A stretch of DNA of 23,389 nt. Source: Candidatus Bathyarchaeota archaeon. GTDB taxonomy: Archaea > Thermoproteota > Bathyarchaeia > TCS64. The stretch covers positions 1 to 23,389 of the forward strand of contig WJJC01000096.1 in the NCBI GenBank assembly GCA_014729945.1, written 5' to 3'. The position numbers and the translations under genes are program-made. Positions 15,351-21,760 of the stretch are shown here, piece after piece. Each line of letters opens with the position of its first letter. Position 1 is the first letter of the stretch. A model generated the notes under the pieces. That model was not told the DNA's origin. It saw nothing but the letters and a program-made list of their open reading frames with translations, and did not search any database.

Positions 15351-16726
15351 CCCTCCAAAGCCTCCTTCAATATAGACACCAGATAATCGATATCCTTCTT
15401 TGTGTGAAGCTCAGTTACACAATAGAGGGCGGTCTCACCTAGATCAAAGTCACCGTTAAGTGGAATACCTGCCTCGATTCCATTAGCATGAAGCGCTGCA
15501 TTAACCTCCTTCAATGTCTTGTACTGGAAGTTAACAGTGAATTCCTTAAAATGGAAGCTATTGAAGATGGGAGCCCTTACTCCGGGTAACTCACCTATCT
15601 TTTTCTGGGCATACTTAGCTTTCTTCATAATGGTCTCACTGAGGCCCTTCATTCCTTGTGCTCCCATCAAACTCAAGTAGACTCCCGCAGCAACAGCGTT
15701 CAAAGCCTGGTTGCTACATATGTTGCTGGTGGCTTTTTCTCGGCGGATATGTTGCTCACGGGTTGCCAATGTCATAACATAGCCCTGTCTATGGCCTTCT
15801 ATTGTCTCTGTGAGTCCTATGATTCTTCCAGGCATCTGCCTGAGGTATTTATTATCATGCTTACATGCAAGTATCCCAAGTAGTGGTCCACCATAACTCA
15901 TATGGTTGCCCAAGGGCTGACCTTCACCACATACAATATCCGCGTCATAATCTCCCGGTGGCTTCAATAACCCAAGACTCATGGGATCAACACCCATGAC
16001 ATATAGTGCCCGGGTTTCATGGGTTATTTCTCCTATTGCTTCAGCGTTTTCCTCTGCGAATCCCATGTAGCTGGGGTTCTCCACATAGACCATCGCGGTA
16101 TCATCATCGTTTTTCTCCTTAAGGTCCTCCAAGTCCAGCTGGCCTGTAATAGGATCATGGTCAATTTTCTCTATCTTGATACCTGATGGTTCGGTGTATG
16201 TCTTAAGAACTCTTAGTCTATGTGGACTCATCAAATCAGGTACCAGAACTTTTTCTTTCCTTGATATCCTACTGGACATCAAAGCTGCCTCTCCGATAGC
16301 GGTTGACCAATCGTAGAGACTGCTATTAACTACATCCATACCAAGTAGCTCACAAGCCAAGCTCTGGTACTCAAACACAGCTTGAAGTATACCCTGACTG
16401 ATCTCCGGTTGATATGGTGTGTAGCTTGTTAGGAACTCTGCTCTGTGAATAACCTCGTCAACCACTGATGGTACGTAGTGGGGCCAGACCCCGCCACCGA
16501 GAAATGGTGGACATTTTAGAGATTTATTCTCTTCAAGTAAACCTGAAACATGTCTTTTTACTTCTACCTCACTATGCGGACCGGGGATATCGAGTTCTTT
16601 CTTGTAGATGAACTCGTCGGGGATATCTGAGAAAAGATCTTCAATATTGGTTATTCCGATCTTTTCCATCATCTTTTCCTTTATCTCAGGAACGCTGTTT
16701 GGAAGGTAGGGGTGTATTTTGCTCAA
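15347..16726 (-). CDS. gcvPA: Glycine dehydrogenase (decarboxylating) subunit 1
   Basis: This 459-residue N-terminal half of the split P-protein has the aminotransferase fold but lacks the PLP lysine, as usual for this subunit. Family segments include FLGGGVWPHYVPSVVDEVIH, FLTSYTPYQPEISQGILQ, YDWSTAIGEAALM and ATSNICSNQALNAVAAGVYL. It opens the gcvPA-gcvPB operon. The chosen start gives MSKIHPYLPNSVPEIKEKM, matching the family N-terminus; the other candidate is none nearer. It is likely transcribed from a TATA element near 16770, shared in mirror image with the divergent ferredoxin gene. Confidence 0.96.
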   Translation of the reverse strand: MSKIHPYLPNSVPEIKEKMMEKIGITNIEDLFSDIPDEFIYKKELDIPGPHSEVEVKRHVSGLLEENKSLKCPPFLGGGVWPHYVPSVVDEVIHRAEFLTSYTPYQPEISQGILQAVFEYQSLACELLGMDVVNSSLYDWSTAIGEAALMSSRISRKEKVLVPDLMSPHRLRVLKTYTEPSGIKIEKIDHDPITGQLDLEDLKEKNDDDTAMVYVENPSYMGFAEENAEAIGEITHETRALYVMGVDPMSLGLLKPPGDYDADIVCGEGQPLGNHMSYGGPLLGILACKHDNKYLRQMPGRIIGLTETIEGHRQGYVMTLATREQHIRREKATSNICSNQALNAVAAGVYLSLMGAQGMKGLSETIMKKAKYAQKKIGELPGVRAPIFNSFHFKEFTVNFQYKTLKEVNAALHANGIEAGIPLNGDFDLGETALYCVTELHTKKDIDYLVSILKEALEG

Positions 16727-16769
16727 ACGATTGCCTCCAATATGATACTAATAACAATACGGTACCGGT

Positions 16770-16802
16770 AAATAACGATAACCTGTGTTCTCGTTATTTT
16801 TA
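16770..16802. promoter_or_regulatory. Divergent gcvPA / ferredoxin promoter with mirrored TATA elements
   Basis: AAATAACGA (16770-16778) and TCGTTATTT (16791-16799) are a perfect 9-bp inverted repeat with a 12-bp spacer. Each arm, read outward, contains a TATA-like TTATTT: the left arm serves gcvPA (start about 16745, ATG 16726) and the right arm, extended to TTATTTTTA, serves the ferredoxin (start about 16825, ATG 16857). The shared TCG directly before both TATA boxes could be a matched BRE or the half-site of one regulator. Confidence 0.5.
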
Positions 16803-16856
16803 GGGCGTTAGAAACAAATATAGCGCCCATACCGTGCAGATACGTGAGTGATACAA

Positions 16857-17039
16857 ATGCCTAAAGTTACCCTTGATCATAATGAATGTATCAACTGCAA
16901 GACCTGTGTCACCATCTGTCCCATGGGCGTATACGAGGATAAAATGGAAACAGTCGAGGTAGTTAATGAAGGTGAATGTATTGCCTGTATGGGATGCATT
17001 GCAGCTTGCCCAGTAGAAGCAATAACCGTTGAAGAATGA
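16857..17039 (+). CDS. 2[4Fe-4S] ferredoxin
   Basis: This is a 60-residue low-potential electron carrier. Two classic cluster motifs are present: CINCKTCVTICP and CIACMGCIAACP, eight cysteines in all, each motif donating the fourth ligand to the other cluster. The size and the pseudo-two-fold symmetry match clostridial-type ferredoxins. GTG at 16848 would add three residues (MIQ); the ATG at 16857 is preferred because GTGAGTGAT about 8 bp before it can pair with 16S rRNA and the family starts with M-x-K-V. It is divergent from gcvPA. Partners are probably ferredoxin-dependent oxidoreductases, which cannot be named from here. Confidence 0.93.
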   Translation: MPKVTLDHNECINCKTCVTICPMGVYEDKMETVEVVNEGECIACMGCIAACPVEAITVEE

Positions 17040-17062
17040 AGCACTTTTAACCACCTATATCC

Positions 17063-17068
17063 TTTTTT
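17063..17068 (+). terminator. T-run after the ferredoxin gene
   Basis: CCTTTTTTCATTCC lies just before the next ATG (17075). Because the TATA box of the M20 gene (17045-17050) precedes it, termination of the ferredoxin message and initiation of the next overlap here. Confidence 0.35.
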
Positions 17069-17074
17069 CATTCC

Positions 17075-18280
17075 ATGTCCAGTATGTTTAAAGATATATC
17101 CAAGTGGGTTGATGATAATCGAGAAGAATGTCTTATCCTCCTTCAACAGATGATACAAATACCTAGCCCAAGCCATGAAGAACACAAAGTAGCAGAGTTC
17201 ATAGAATCGAAGATGCGTGAATTTGGTTATAGTACAACTAAAGTTGATTCTTTGGGTGACGCCATGGGGGTGATCAAAGGTAGTGGCGATGGACGAGACT
17301 TTCTCCTCAATGGACACATTGATCATGTACCTGTAGGAGATATGGTGGATCCTTATTCAGGTAAACTCATGGATGGGAACAAGTTTGGAGAACAGGGTGA
17401 GGTTATCTATGGAAGGGCTGCCTGTGATATGAAAGGAGCTGTAGCAGCTATGGTCTTAGCTGGTAGAGCCCTTAATGAACTTGGAATAAATCTGATGGGG
17501 GACTATAAAGTAGCAGCCGTAGCTCTAGAAGAGATAGGCGGGATGGGTACAAAATCCACCATAGTTGACAGCCAGTTTCTCGGTGATATTGTTCTAATCG
17601 GTGAAGCCACTAATATGGAACTTGCTCTCGGTCACAGAGGAAGCATGAAGTTTGATGTGGTTGTCCATGGTCGAAGCTGTCACGCCAGCGCACCTGAAAG
17701 AGGCATAAACGCTCTGTACAAGGCTATGAAGATGATGGATAAGATCGAGGAGAAGTTAGCCCCAAGTCTACCGGTTCACCCTGTTTACGGTAAAGCCAGT
17801 TTGGCAGTAACTCAGATTGAGGTAAGCCCAAAAGCCTCAAACGTGGTGCCCGAGGAGTGTAAATTCACTATTGACTGCAGGAATCACCCAGATTTCACTG
17901 ACTATCACTTATATGAGGCGTTAAAAGATATCATCAAAGAAATAAGAGTTGATGACTCCGAGTTCAACGCCACGGTTCTACCTGGAAACATCATCAATGA
18001 ACGCAAGTTCTCAGGTTTTTACACGGATCCAGAGAAACACCCCGTAGTAGATGAGGTCTTTAATGCGATAAAGGAGGCTTACCGAGAACCAGAGAAAAAG
18101 ATATGGACCTTTGCCACGGATGGCAGAATATATTCTCACCTGGGTATACCTGTAATCGGTTTTGGTCCGGGAGAGGAGAAATATGCCCACACTCAGATGG
18201 ATCATGTTCGTGTAGATGATTATCTTAACACCATCAAGGTGTATGCCTGGCTCGCGTGGCAAATATGCGGTATCGCCTGA
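17075..18280 (+). CDS. M20 family metallopeptidase/deacylase (ArgE/DapE/YgeY-like)
   Basis: This 401-residue di-zinc hydrolase has all metal positions visible: His in FLLNGHIDHVPVGD (about residue 90), Asp in GRAACDMKGAVAAM, the Glu-Glu pair in VALEEIGGMG, and a distal His in GEEKYAHTQMDHV. The lid/dimerisation domain starts near GHRGSMKFDVVVHGRSCHAS. The layout and the start EECLILLQQMIQIPSPSHEE are closest to the YgeY/ArgE/DapE branch, which removes acyl groups from amino acids or cleaves small peptides. The substrate is undecided. It is not of the same branch as the amidohydrolase at the left edge (no ACGHN). TTTTAA (17045-17050) about 28 bp upstream suggests leaderless transcription. Confidence 0.92.
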   Translation: MSSMFKDISKWVDDNREECLILLQQMIQIPSPSHEEHKVAEFIESKMREFGYSTTKVDSLGDAMGVIKGSGDGRDFLLNGHIDHVPVGDMVDPYSGKLMDGNKFGEQGEVIYGRAACDMKGAVAAMVLAGRALNELGINLMGDYKVAAVALEEIGGMGTKSTIVDSQFLGDIVLIGEATNMELALGHRGSMKFDVVVHGRSCHASAPERGINALYKAMKMMDKIEEKLAPSLPVHPVYGKASLAVTQIEVSPKASNVVPEECKFTIDCRNHPDFTDYHLYEALKDIIKEIRVDDSEFNATVLPGNIINERKFSGFYTDPEKHPVVDEVFNAIKEAYREPEKKIWTFATDGRIYSHLGIPVIGFGPGEEKYAHTQMDHVRVDDYLNTIKVYAWLAWQICGIA

Positions 18281-18319
18281 GTCAATGGTCTTTTATCCCT
18301 ATTTTTCTCCTATCTGTGT

Positions 18320-19378
18320 ATGAAAAGCATCCTAGATGACTTTGGTGTTTTTGAAAAGATGGACCCCCAGGGGATGTTAAAAGCTATAACAATGTTCCCC
18401 GAAAGCGCTGGAGAAGCACTAAATAACGCTGCACAGTTAAAGCCTGAGGAAACAGGCTTTGACTCGATCCTCGTAGTAGGTATGGGTGGATCAGCGGTTG
18501 GAGGCTTGTTATTAAGAGATTGGCTAATGGATTATCTCCATATTCCAATTACCGTGAGTAGGGGGTACCATCTACCAGCTTGGGTGAATCAAAAAACCTT
18601 AGTATTCGCTGTAAGCTACTCTGGAAATACTGAGGAGACCTTGAGCCAATACAAAGAGGCTGTAAAAAAAGGTTGTACTATCATCTGTTTCTGCTCAGGT
18701 GGAGAACTAGAGAAGCTTGCAGGAGAAAATAATCACAAACTAATGATGTTTCCAAAGGGGCAACAGCCTAGAGCGGCTATACCTTATCAATTCTATAACC
18801 TAGCTGGTGTGACAAGGGGTTTAGATTTAATCGATGACCACAAGTGGGATGAGATAGAGGAGTCAATAAACGTGGTGCGAGCTCACTGTGAGGAATTAAA
18901 TCCAGAGACCCCCTCAACCGCTAACCCCGCCAAGATAATAGCTCACGAAATCAAAGATTATATACCATTCATATACGCACCTAGATTATTCAGAAGTGTC
19001 GCATACAGATATAGCACCCAGTTTAATGAAAACAGTAAAATCCCTGCCGCGACAAATTTCTACCCTGAAGCCTTTCATAACAGTGTTATGGCGATGGAGG
19101 GGCCTGATGATTTACTGAAAAACATTTGTGCCGTAATAATCAAGGATCCTGAAGGTTACAAGCGTCTTGAAAAGAAAATAGGTATATCTTTGAGGCTCAT
19201 GGAGGAGACATTTGGAAAGGTTTTATCCATTGAAGCAGAGGGGAAAACCCGTTTAGCACGGTTGATGTCAGGCTTGATACAGGGTGATTATGTGAGTGCT
19301 TATCTTGGGATACTTTATGGGAACGATCCAAGTACGACAGCATCAATAGGTTTACTAAAAGCTAGCATGGATACTTAG
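18320..19378 (+). CDS. Bifunctional phosphoglucose/phosphomannose isomerase
   Basis: This 352-residue SIS-domain enzyme interconverts glucose-6-P or mannose-6-P with fructose-6-P, feeding glycolysis/gluconeogenesis and sugar-nucleotide synthesis. ILVVGMGGSAVGGLLLRDWL and FAVSYSGNTEETLSQY are the phosphate-binding SIS motifs. QPRAAIPYQFYNL is typical of the PGI/PMI group. STQFNENSKIPA carries the catalytic Glu, and PEAFHNSVMAMEG the catalytic His (usually PExxHN). GDYVSAYLGILYGNDPS is the C-terminal signature. The length fits archaeal PGI/PMI (about 300-350). A TATA-like TTTTAT (18291-18296) lies about 27 bp before ATG. Confidence 0.93.
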   Translation: MKSILDDFGVFEKMDPQGMLKAITMFPESAGEALNNAAQLKPEETGFDSILVVGMGGSAVGGLLLRDWLMDYLHIPITVSRGYHLPAWVNQKTLVFAVSYSGNTEETLSQYKEAVKKGCTIICFCSGGELEKLAGENNHKLMMFPKGQQPRAAIPYQFYNLAGVTRGLDLIDDHKWDEIEESINVVRAHCEELNPETPSTANPAKIIAHEIKDYIPFIYAPRLFRSVAYRYSTQFNENSKIPAATNFYPEAFHNSVMAMEGPDDLLKNICAVIIKDPEGYKRLEKKIGISLRLMEETFGKVLSIEAEGKTRLARLMSGLIQGDYVSAYLGILYGNDPSTTASIGLLKASMDT

Positions 19379-19416
19379 GACACTTTTTAAACAAGGCATC
19401 AAACTACCCATCGAAA

Positions 19417-19911
19417 ATGGTTATCGAGGTAGACGACTCAGGTTGGGGGGACTTAATCGGAGGAGTAGTAATAGTTCTAAGGCGGGTTGAGACTGATGAA
19501 ACATATACAGGTGAGATTCCCCTTGAGCTATTCCAGTCAGAGGAATTCAAGTATAAAGCCTACCTCAGATATGCTACCCAGATAATATTAACAGGATTAG
19601 ACAAACTAGACATACCTAATAATGAACCCATACATATATGTACGGGGTACATATTCGAGCACGCTAAAGAAACACTAAAAGATCTAGGATACAAAGTATT
19701 AAATGTAAAAATAGAGGGCAAAACACAGGACTTAGCTGAACGCACATTTATAGAGAGCCTAGTAAAACATGGAGTAGGGTCATATAGTGATGTGGCTTCT
19801 ATGAGAAGCTTTAATGGCTTGCTTAACTGGGTAAAAAAAGACCTCGTGAACCGGGAAAAGTATGTGAAGACGGGGTGGAAAAAATGGGTAAAACACAGGG
19901 ATGGACAATGA
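19417..19911 (+). CDS. Unidentified protein with RNase HII-like N-terminal motif
   Basis: I do not recognise this 164-residue protein. Its first 20 residues, VIEVDDSGWGDLIGGVVIV, resemble the opening strand-turn-strand of RNase HII (x-DEAGRG-xxxG-xVVV), with Asp-Asp-Ser-Gly-Trp-Gly in place of Asp-Glu-Ala-Gly-Arg-Gly. The predicted order is strand, strand, strand (TYTGEIP), helix (EFKYKAYLRYATQIILTGLD), strand (IHICTGYIF), helix, strand (YKVLNVKIEG), helix, which fits an RNase H-type fold. The acidic residue usually at the end of strand 4 is not obvious (ICTG), so activity is uncertain. The C-terminus is very basic (GWKKWVKHRDGQ), suggesting nucleic-acid binding. It overlaps the SPOUT methyltransferase by an ATGA junction. 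TTTTTAA (19384-19390) is about 30 bp upstream. Confidence 0.75.
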   Translation: MVIEVDDSGWGDLIGGVVIVLRRVETDETYTGEIPLELFQSEEFKYKAYLRYATQIILTGLDKLDIPNNEPIHICTGYIFEHAKETLKDLGYKVLNVKIEGKTQDLAERTFIESLVKHGVGSYSDVASMRSFNGLLNWVKKDLVNREKYVKTGWKKWVKHRDGQ

Positions 19912-20750
19912 AGAAAAGAAACAACACAATAGCAATAGCAGTACCAGCCAGCATGGTTGCAGAGATCAAGGATCTAAGAGAGAAGACCAGCGTTTTGGGG
20001 CAACTAGGTAGAGCTGCAGCCATATACAGGGTGGACCAGATAATAATTTATCGTGATGAGCCAGACGAGAGTATGACTATGAAATACATACTGGGATACC
20101 TTGAGACCCCCCAGTATCTCAGAAAAGAAAGATTTGACGTCCGCCCCGAACTCCAATATGTGGGAATATTACCCCCTCTAAGAACACCCCACCACCCAAC
20201 TGAGGATAGACTAAGCGAAGTGGATGTAGGTGACTTTAGGGACGGAGTAGTAGTAGGCGGTTCAGGTTTCAATTACGAGGTTGATATTGGTTTAGATAAG
20301 TTGATAACTGTTCGTGGGAAACCACCGGCGAAAGGAACCAGAGTAACCGTTGAGATAATGGATACAGAACCAGAGTTTTCCGGAAGAAGCGTAAAAAACA
20401 AGAATGTACCATATTACTGGGGCTATGATCTAAGAGGAAGCAACAGGCTTCTTAGTGAACTAGTTTACAGCCCTGAGTGGGATATGACAATAGCTACATC
20501 TAAGAAAGGTGATGAATTTTCATCGGTTATGAATGACATGGAGTCTAAGTGGGTAGAAGCAGGGAAGACCTTGATCGTGTTTGGCTCCTACAAGGAAGGC
20601 GTTATTGAGATGATTGCTAGTGAAGGTCGTAAAGCCCGTGAGGTATTCGATTACATCATAAACACGATACCAGATCAGGGAGTTGAAACCGTTCGAACCG
20701 AGGAAGCAGTAATATCTACTCTCGCTATTTTAAATATCTTTAACGATTAA
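19908..20750 (+). CDS. SPOUT-class RNA methyltransferase, COG2106/C9orf114-like
   Basis: This 281-residue protein is of the alpha/beta-knot (SPOUT) superfamily, in the archaeal/eukaryotic DUF171 group considered to be RNA uridine-N3 methyltransferases. MKKRNNTIAIAVPASMVAEI begins the Rossmann-like half, with TSVLGQLGRAAAIYRVDQII following. A small OB-like insertion is visible (about 110-165, GVVVGGSGFNYEVDIG … GTRVTVEIMDTEP). The SAM-binding knot comes at the end: TLIVFGSYKEGVIE and NTIPDQGVETVRTEEAVIST. The upstream in-frame ATG at 19875 is rejected in favour of 19908 because ATGA overlap with the previous stop is a classic coupling junction and the family starts at this point. The target RNA is unknown here. 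Confidence 0.9.
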   Translation: MKKRNNTIAIAVPASMVAEIKDLREKTSVLGQLGRAAAIYRVDQIIIYRDEPDESMTMKYILGYLETPQYLRKERFDVRPELQYVGILPPLRTPHHPTEDRLSEVDVGDFRDGVVVGGSGFNYEVDIGLDKLITVRGKPPAKGTRVTVEIMDTEPEFSGRSVKNKNVPYYWGYDLRGSNRLLSELVYSPEWDMTIATSKKGDEFSSVMNDMESKWVEAGKTLIVFGSYKEGVIEMIASEGRKAREVFDYIINTIPDQGVETVRTEEAVISTLAILNIFND

Positions 20751-20762
20751 GGTTAGCAAACG

Positions 20763-21203
20763 ATGTCCACTGATGAAGAAATAATCGAATCCGAGCTCAA
20801 GGGAAAAACCCTGCTGGTTTATATGCATATGCTTAAACAGCCGGGTGAGCCAGTGGGTGTTAGAGAGGTCCAGCGAGAACTTGGGTTCAGTAGTCCAAGC
20901 GTATCCAGTTATCATCTTAACAAACTCCAGGATCTTGGATTAGTGGAGAATGAGTACGGGGACTATAAACTTGTTACAGATGTTAAAGTAGGGGTTTTAA
21001 AACACTTCATAACCCTTGGCGGGGTTCTTCTCCCGAGGTATCTCTTCTACGCGGTTTTGATGACCAGTATGTTAGTTACCTACCTCATACAAGTTCCGTA
21101 TTTCCCAACAAGAGAATACATCACAACCATCGTAATGGGGCTGGTACCCTCCCTGATACTCTGGTATGAGACAATACGAATATGGAGAGATCGCCCAAAA
21201 TGA
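20763..21203 (+). CDS. Membrane-tethered winged-helix protein
   Basis: This 146-residue protein has an N-terminal winged helix (residues about 15-75: VYMHMLKQPGEPVGVREVQ, recognition helix SSPSVSSYHLNKLQDLGLV, wing NEYGDYKLV). Two transmembrane helices follow (about 82-108 and 116-136), and the short charged tail is IRIWRDRPK. The DNA-binding domain would face the cytoplasm. Such wHTH-plus-membrane proteins are common in archaea but mostly uncharacterised; some may sense envelope state. It starts 12 bp after the methyltransferase stop, so it may be co-transcribed. The 69-bp gap downstream has repeated half-sites that could be its target (inference). Confidence 0.8.
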   Translation: MSTDEEIIESELKGKTLLVYMHMLKQPGEPVGVREVQRELGFSSPSVSSYHLNKLQDLGLVENEYGDYKLVTDVKVGVLKHFITLGGVLLPRYLFYAVLMTSMLVTYLIQVPYFPTREYITTIVMGLVPSLILWYETIRIWRDRPK

Positions 21204-21255
21204 GTGTTCGAATAGTAGAACAGCGTCAAAGTACACTCATGCATAGTGTTCTAAT
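21200..21255. promoter_or_regulatory. Cluster of direct and inverted repeats before the small membrane-protein gene
   Basis: ATGAGTGT (21200-21207) and ACACTCAT (21233-21240) are a perfect 8-bp inverted repeat. AGTGTTCGAAT (21203-21213) recurs as AGTGTTCTAAT (21245-21255), 10 of 11 identical and 42 bp apart. TAGAACA (21216-21222) is the inverse of TGTTCTA (21247-21253). A 56-bp stretch with this many related half-sites looks like a multi-site operator. Confidence 0.4.
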
Positions 21256-21272
21256 CTCTAGCATTATTAATA

Positions 21273-21629
21273 ATGGAGGAATTACATAATTTGATGATCC
21301 AAAAGTCTCTCGCATATATGGTGTTAGCCGTGGCGGTTGGCTATCTTCTTGTATCAGCTCTACCACAGCAGTTAGCCATGTATACGATTCCCCAATCAAC
21401 CCTTGAAAGAAGTGACGGTAATCTTGGTGTAGATTCTATATCCCCCTCTGGGGGGATAGAATCGTTAGATGATGAAAAACCAAGTATAAAGAGCTTTGAG
21501 GGTACAGGTGAACATGTTGAGCCATCTTTTTGGGAAAGGACGAGGCTCCCTAGTTTGATTAAATGGTGGACAGTTGATGTTCTTGTTGCCTTCGTTATCT
21601 ACTGGGGGGCAAAACAGAAACTATCATAA
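21273..21629 (+). CDS. Small membrane protein, unknown
   Basis: I do not recognise this 118-residue protein. It has an N-terminal hydrophobic helix (residues about 13-31, AYMVLAVAVGYLLVSALP), an acidic Ser/Gly-rich loop (about 45-88), and a C-terminal hydrophobic helix (about 99-113, TVDVLVAFVIYWGAK), so both ends are probably cytoplasmic with the loop outside. Two starts compete. ATG at 21273 gives 118 residues; ATG at 21294 gives 111 (MIQKSLAYM) and lies about 27 bp after the TATA-like ATTATTAATA (21262-21271), matching the leaderless pattern of nearby genes. A strong hairpin (21432-21463) lies within the coding region. Confidence 0.65.
   Translation: MEELHNLMIQKSLAYMVLAVAVGYLLVSALPQQLAMYTIPQSTLERSDGNLGVDSISPSGGIESLDDEKPSIKSFEGTGEHVEPSFWERTRLPSLIKWWTVDVLVAFVIYWGAKQKLS
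21432..21463. repeat. Strong inverted repeat inside the small membrane-protein gene
   Basis: GATTCTATATCCCCC (21432-21446) and GGGGGGATAGAATC (21450-21463) can pair over 13 bp (GATTCTAT with ATAGAATC and CCCCC with GGGGG) with a 2-nt bulge and a 4-nt loop. It encodes DSISPSGGIES in the presumed loop. Confidence 0.6.
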
Positions 21630-21679
21630 AATAATATATATTTATGAGTCATAGTATTTACTATAACAGTTGTATAATC

Positions 21680-21722
21680 ACTAATAATTAGTAATTTCAA
21701 TAATAATATAACTCATATATAC
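21680..21722 (+). promoter_or_regulatory. Promoter region of the substrate-binding protein gene
   Basis: ACTAATAATTAGT (21680-21692) is a perfect 13-bp palindrome around a central A. Downstream, TCATATATACT (about 21712-21722) is a good TATA box, giving a start near 21745 and a short leader that contains the ribosome site AGAGGGA about 9 nt before ATG 21761. The 131-bp gap is otherwise AT-rich with no gene seen. ATGAGT (21644-21649) and ACTCAT (21711-21716) form another, wider inverted pair. Confidence 0.45.
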
Positions 21723-21760
21723 TGTGCCGATACACAACAACAGATTCAAGAGGGAATTAA

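Noticed and set aside
19875..19907. Upstream ATG at 19875 for the SPOUT methyltransferase
   Set aside because: The ATGA junction at 19908 and the family N-terminus favour the later start.
21668..21678. AGTTGTATAAT before the substrate-binding protein gene, 9 of 11 matching the thermosome operator
   Set aside because: Lacks the final CC and has no partner at 14 bp; probably chance in AT-rich DNA.
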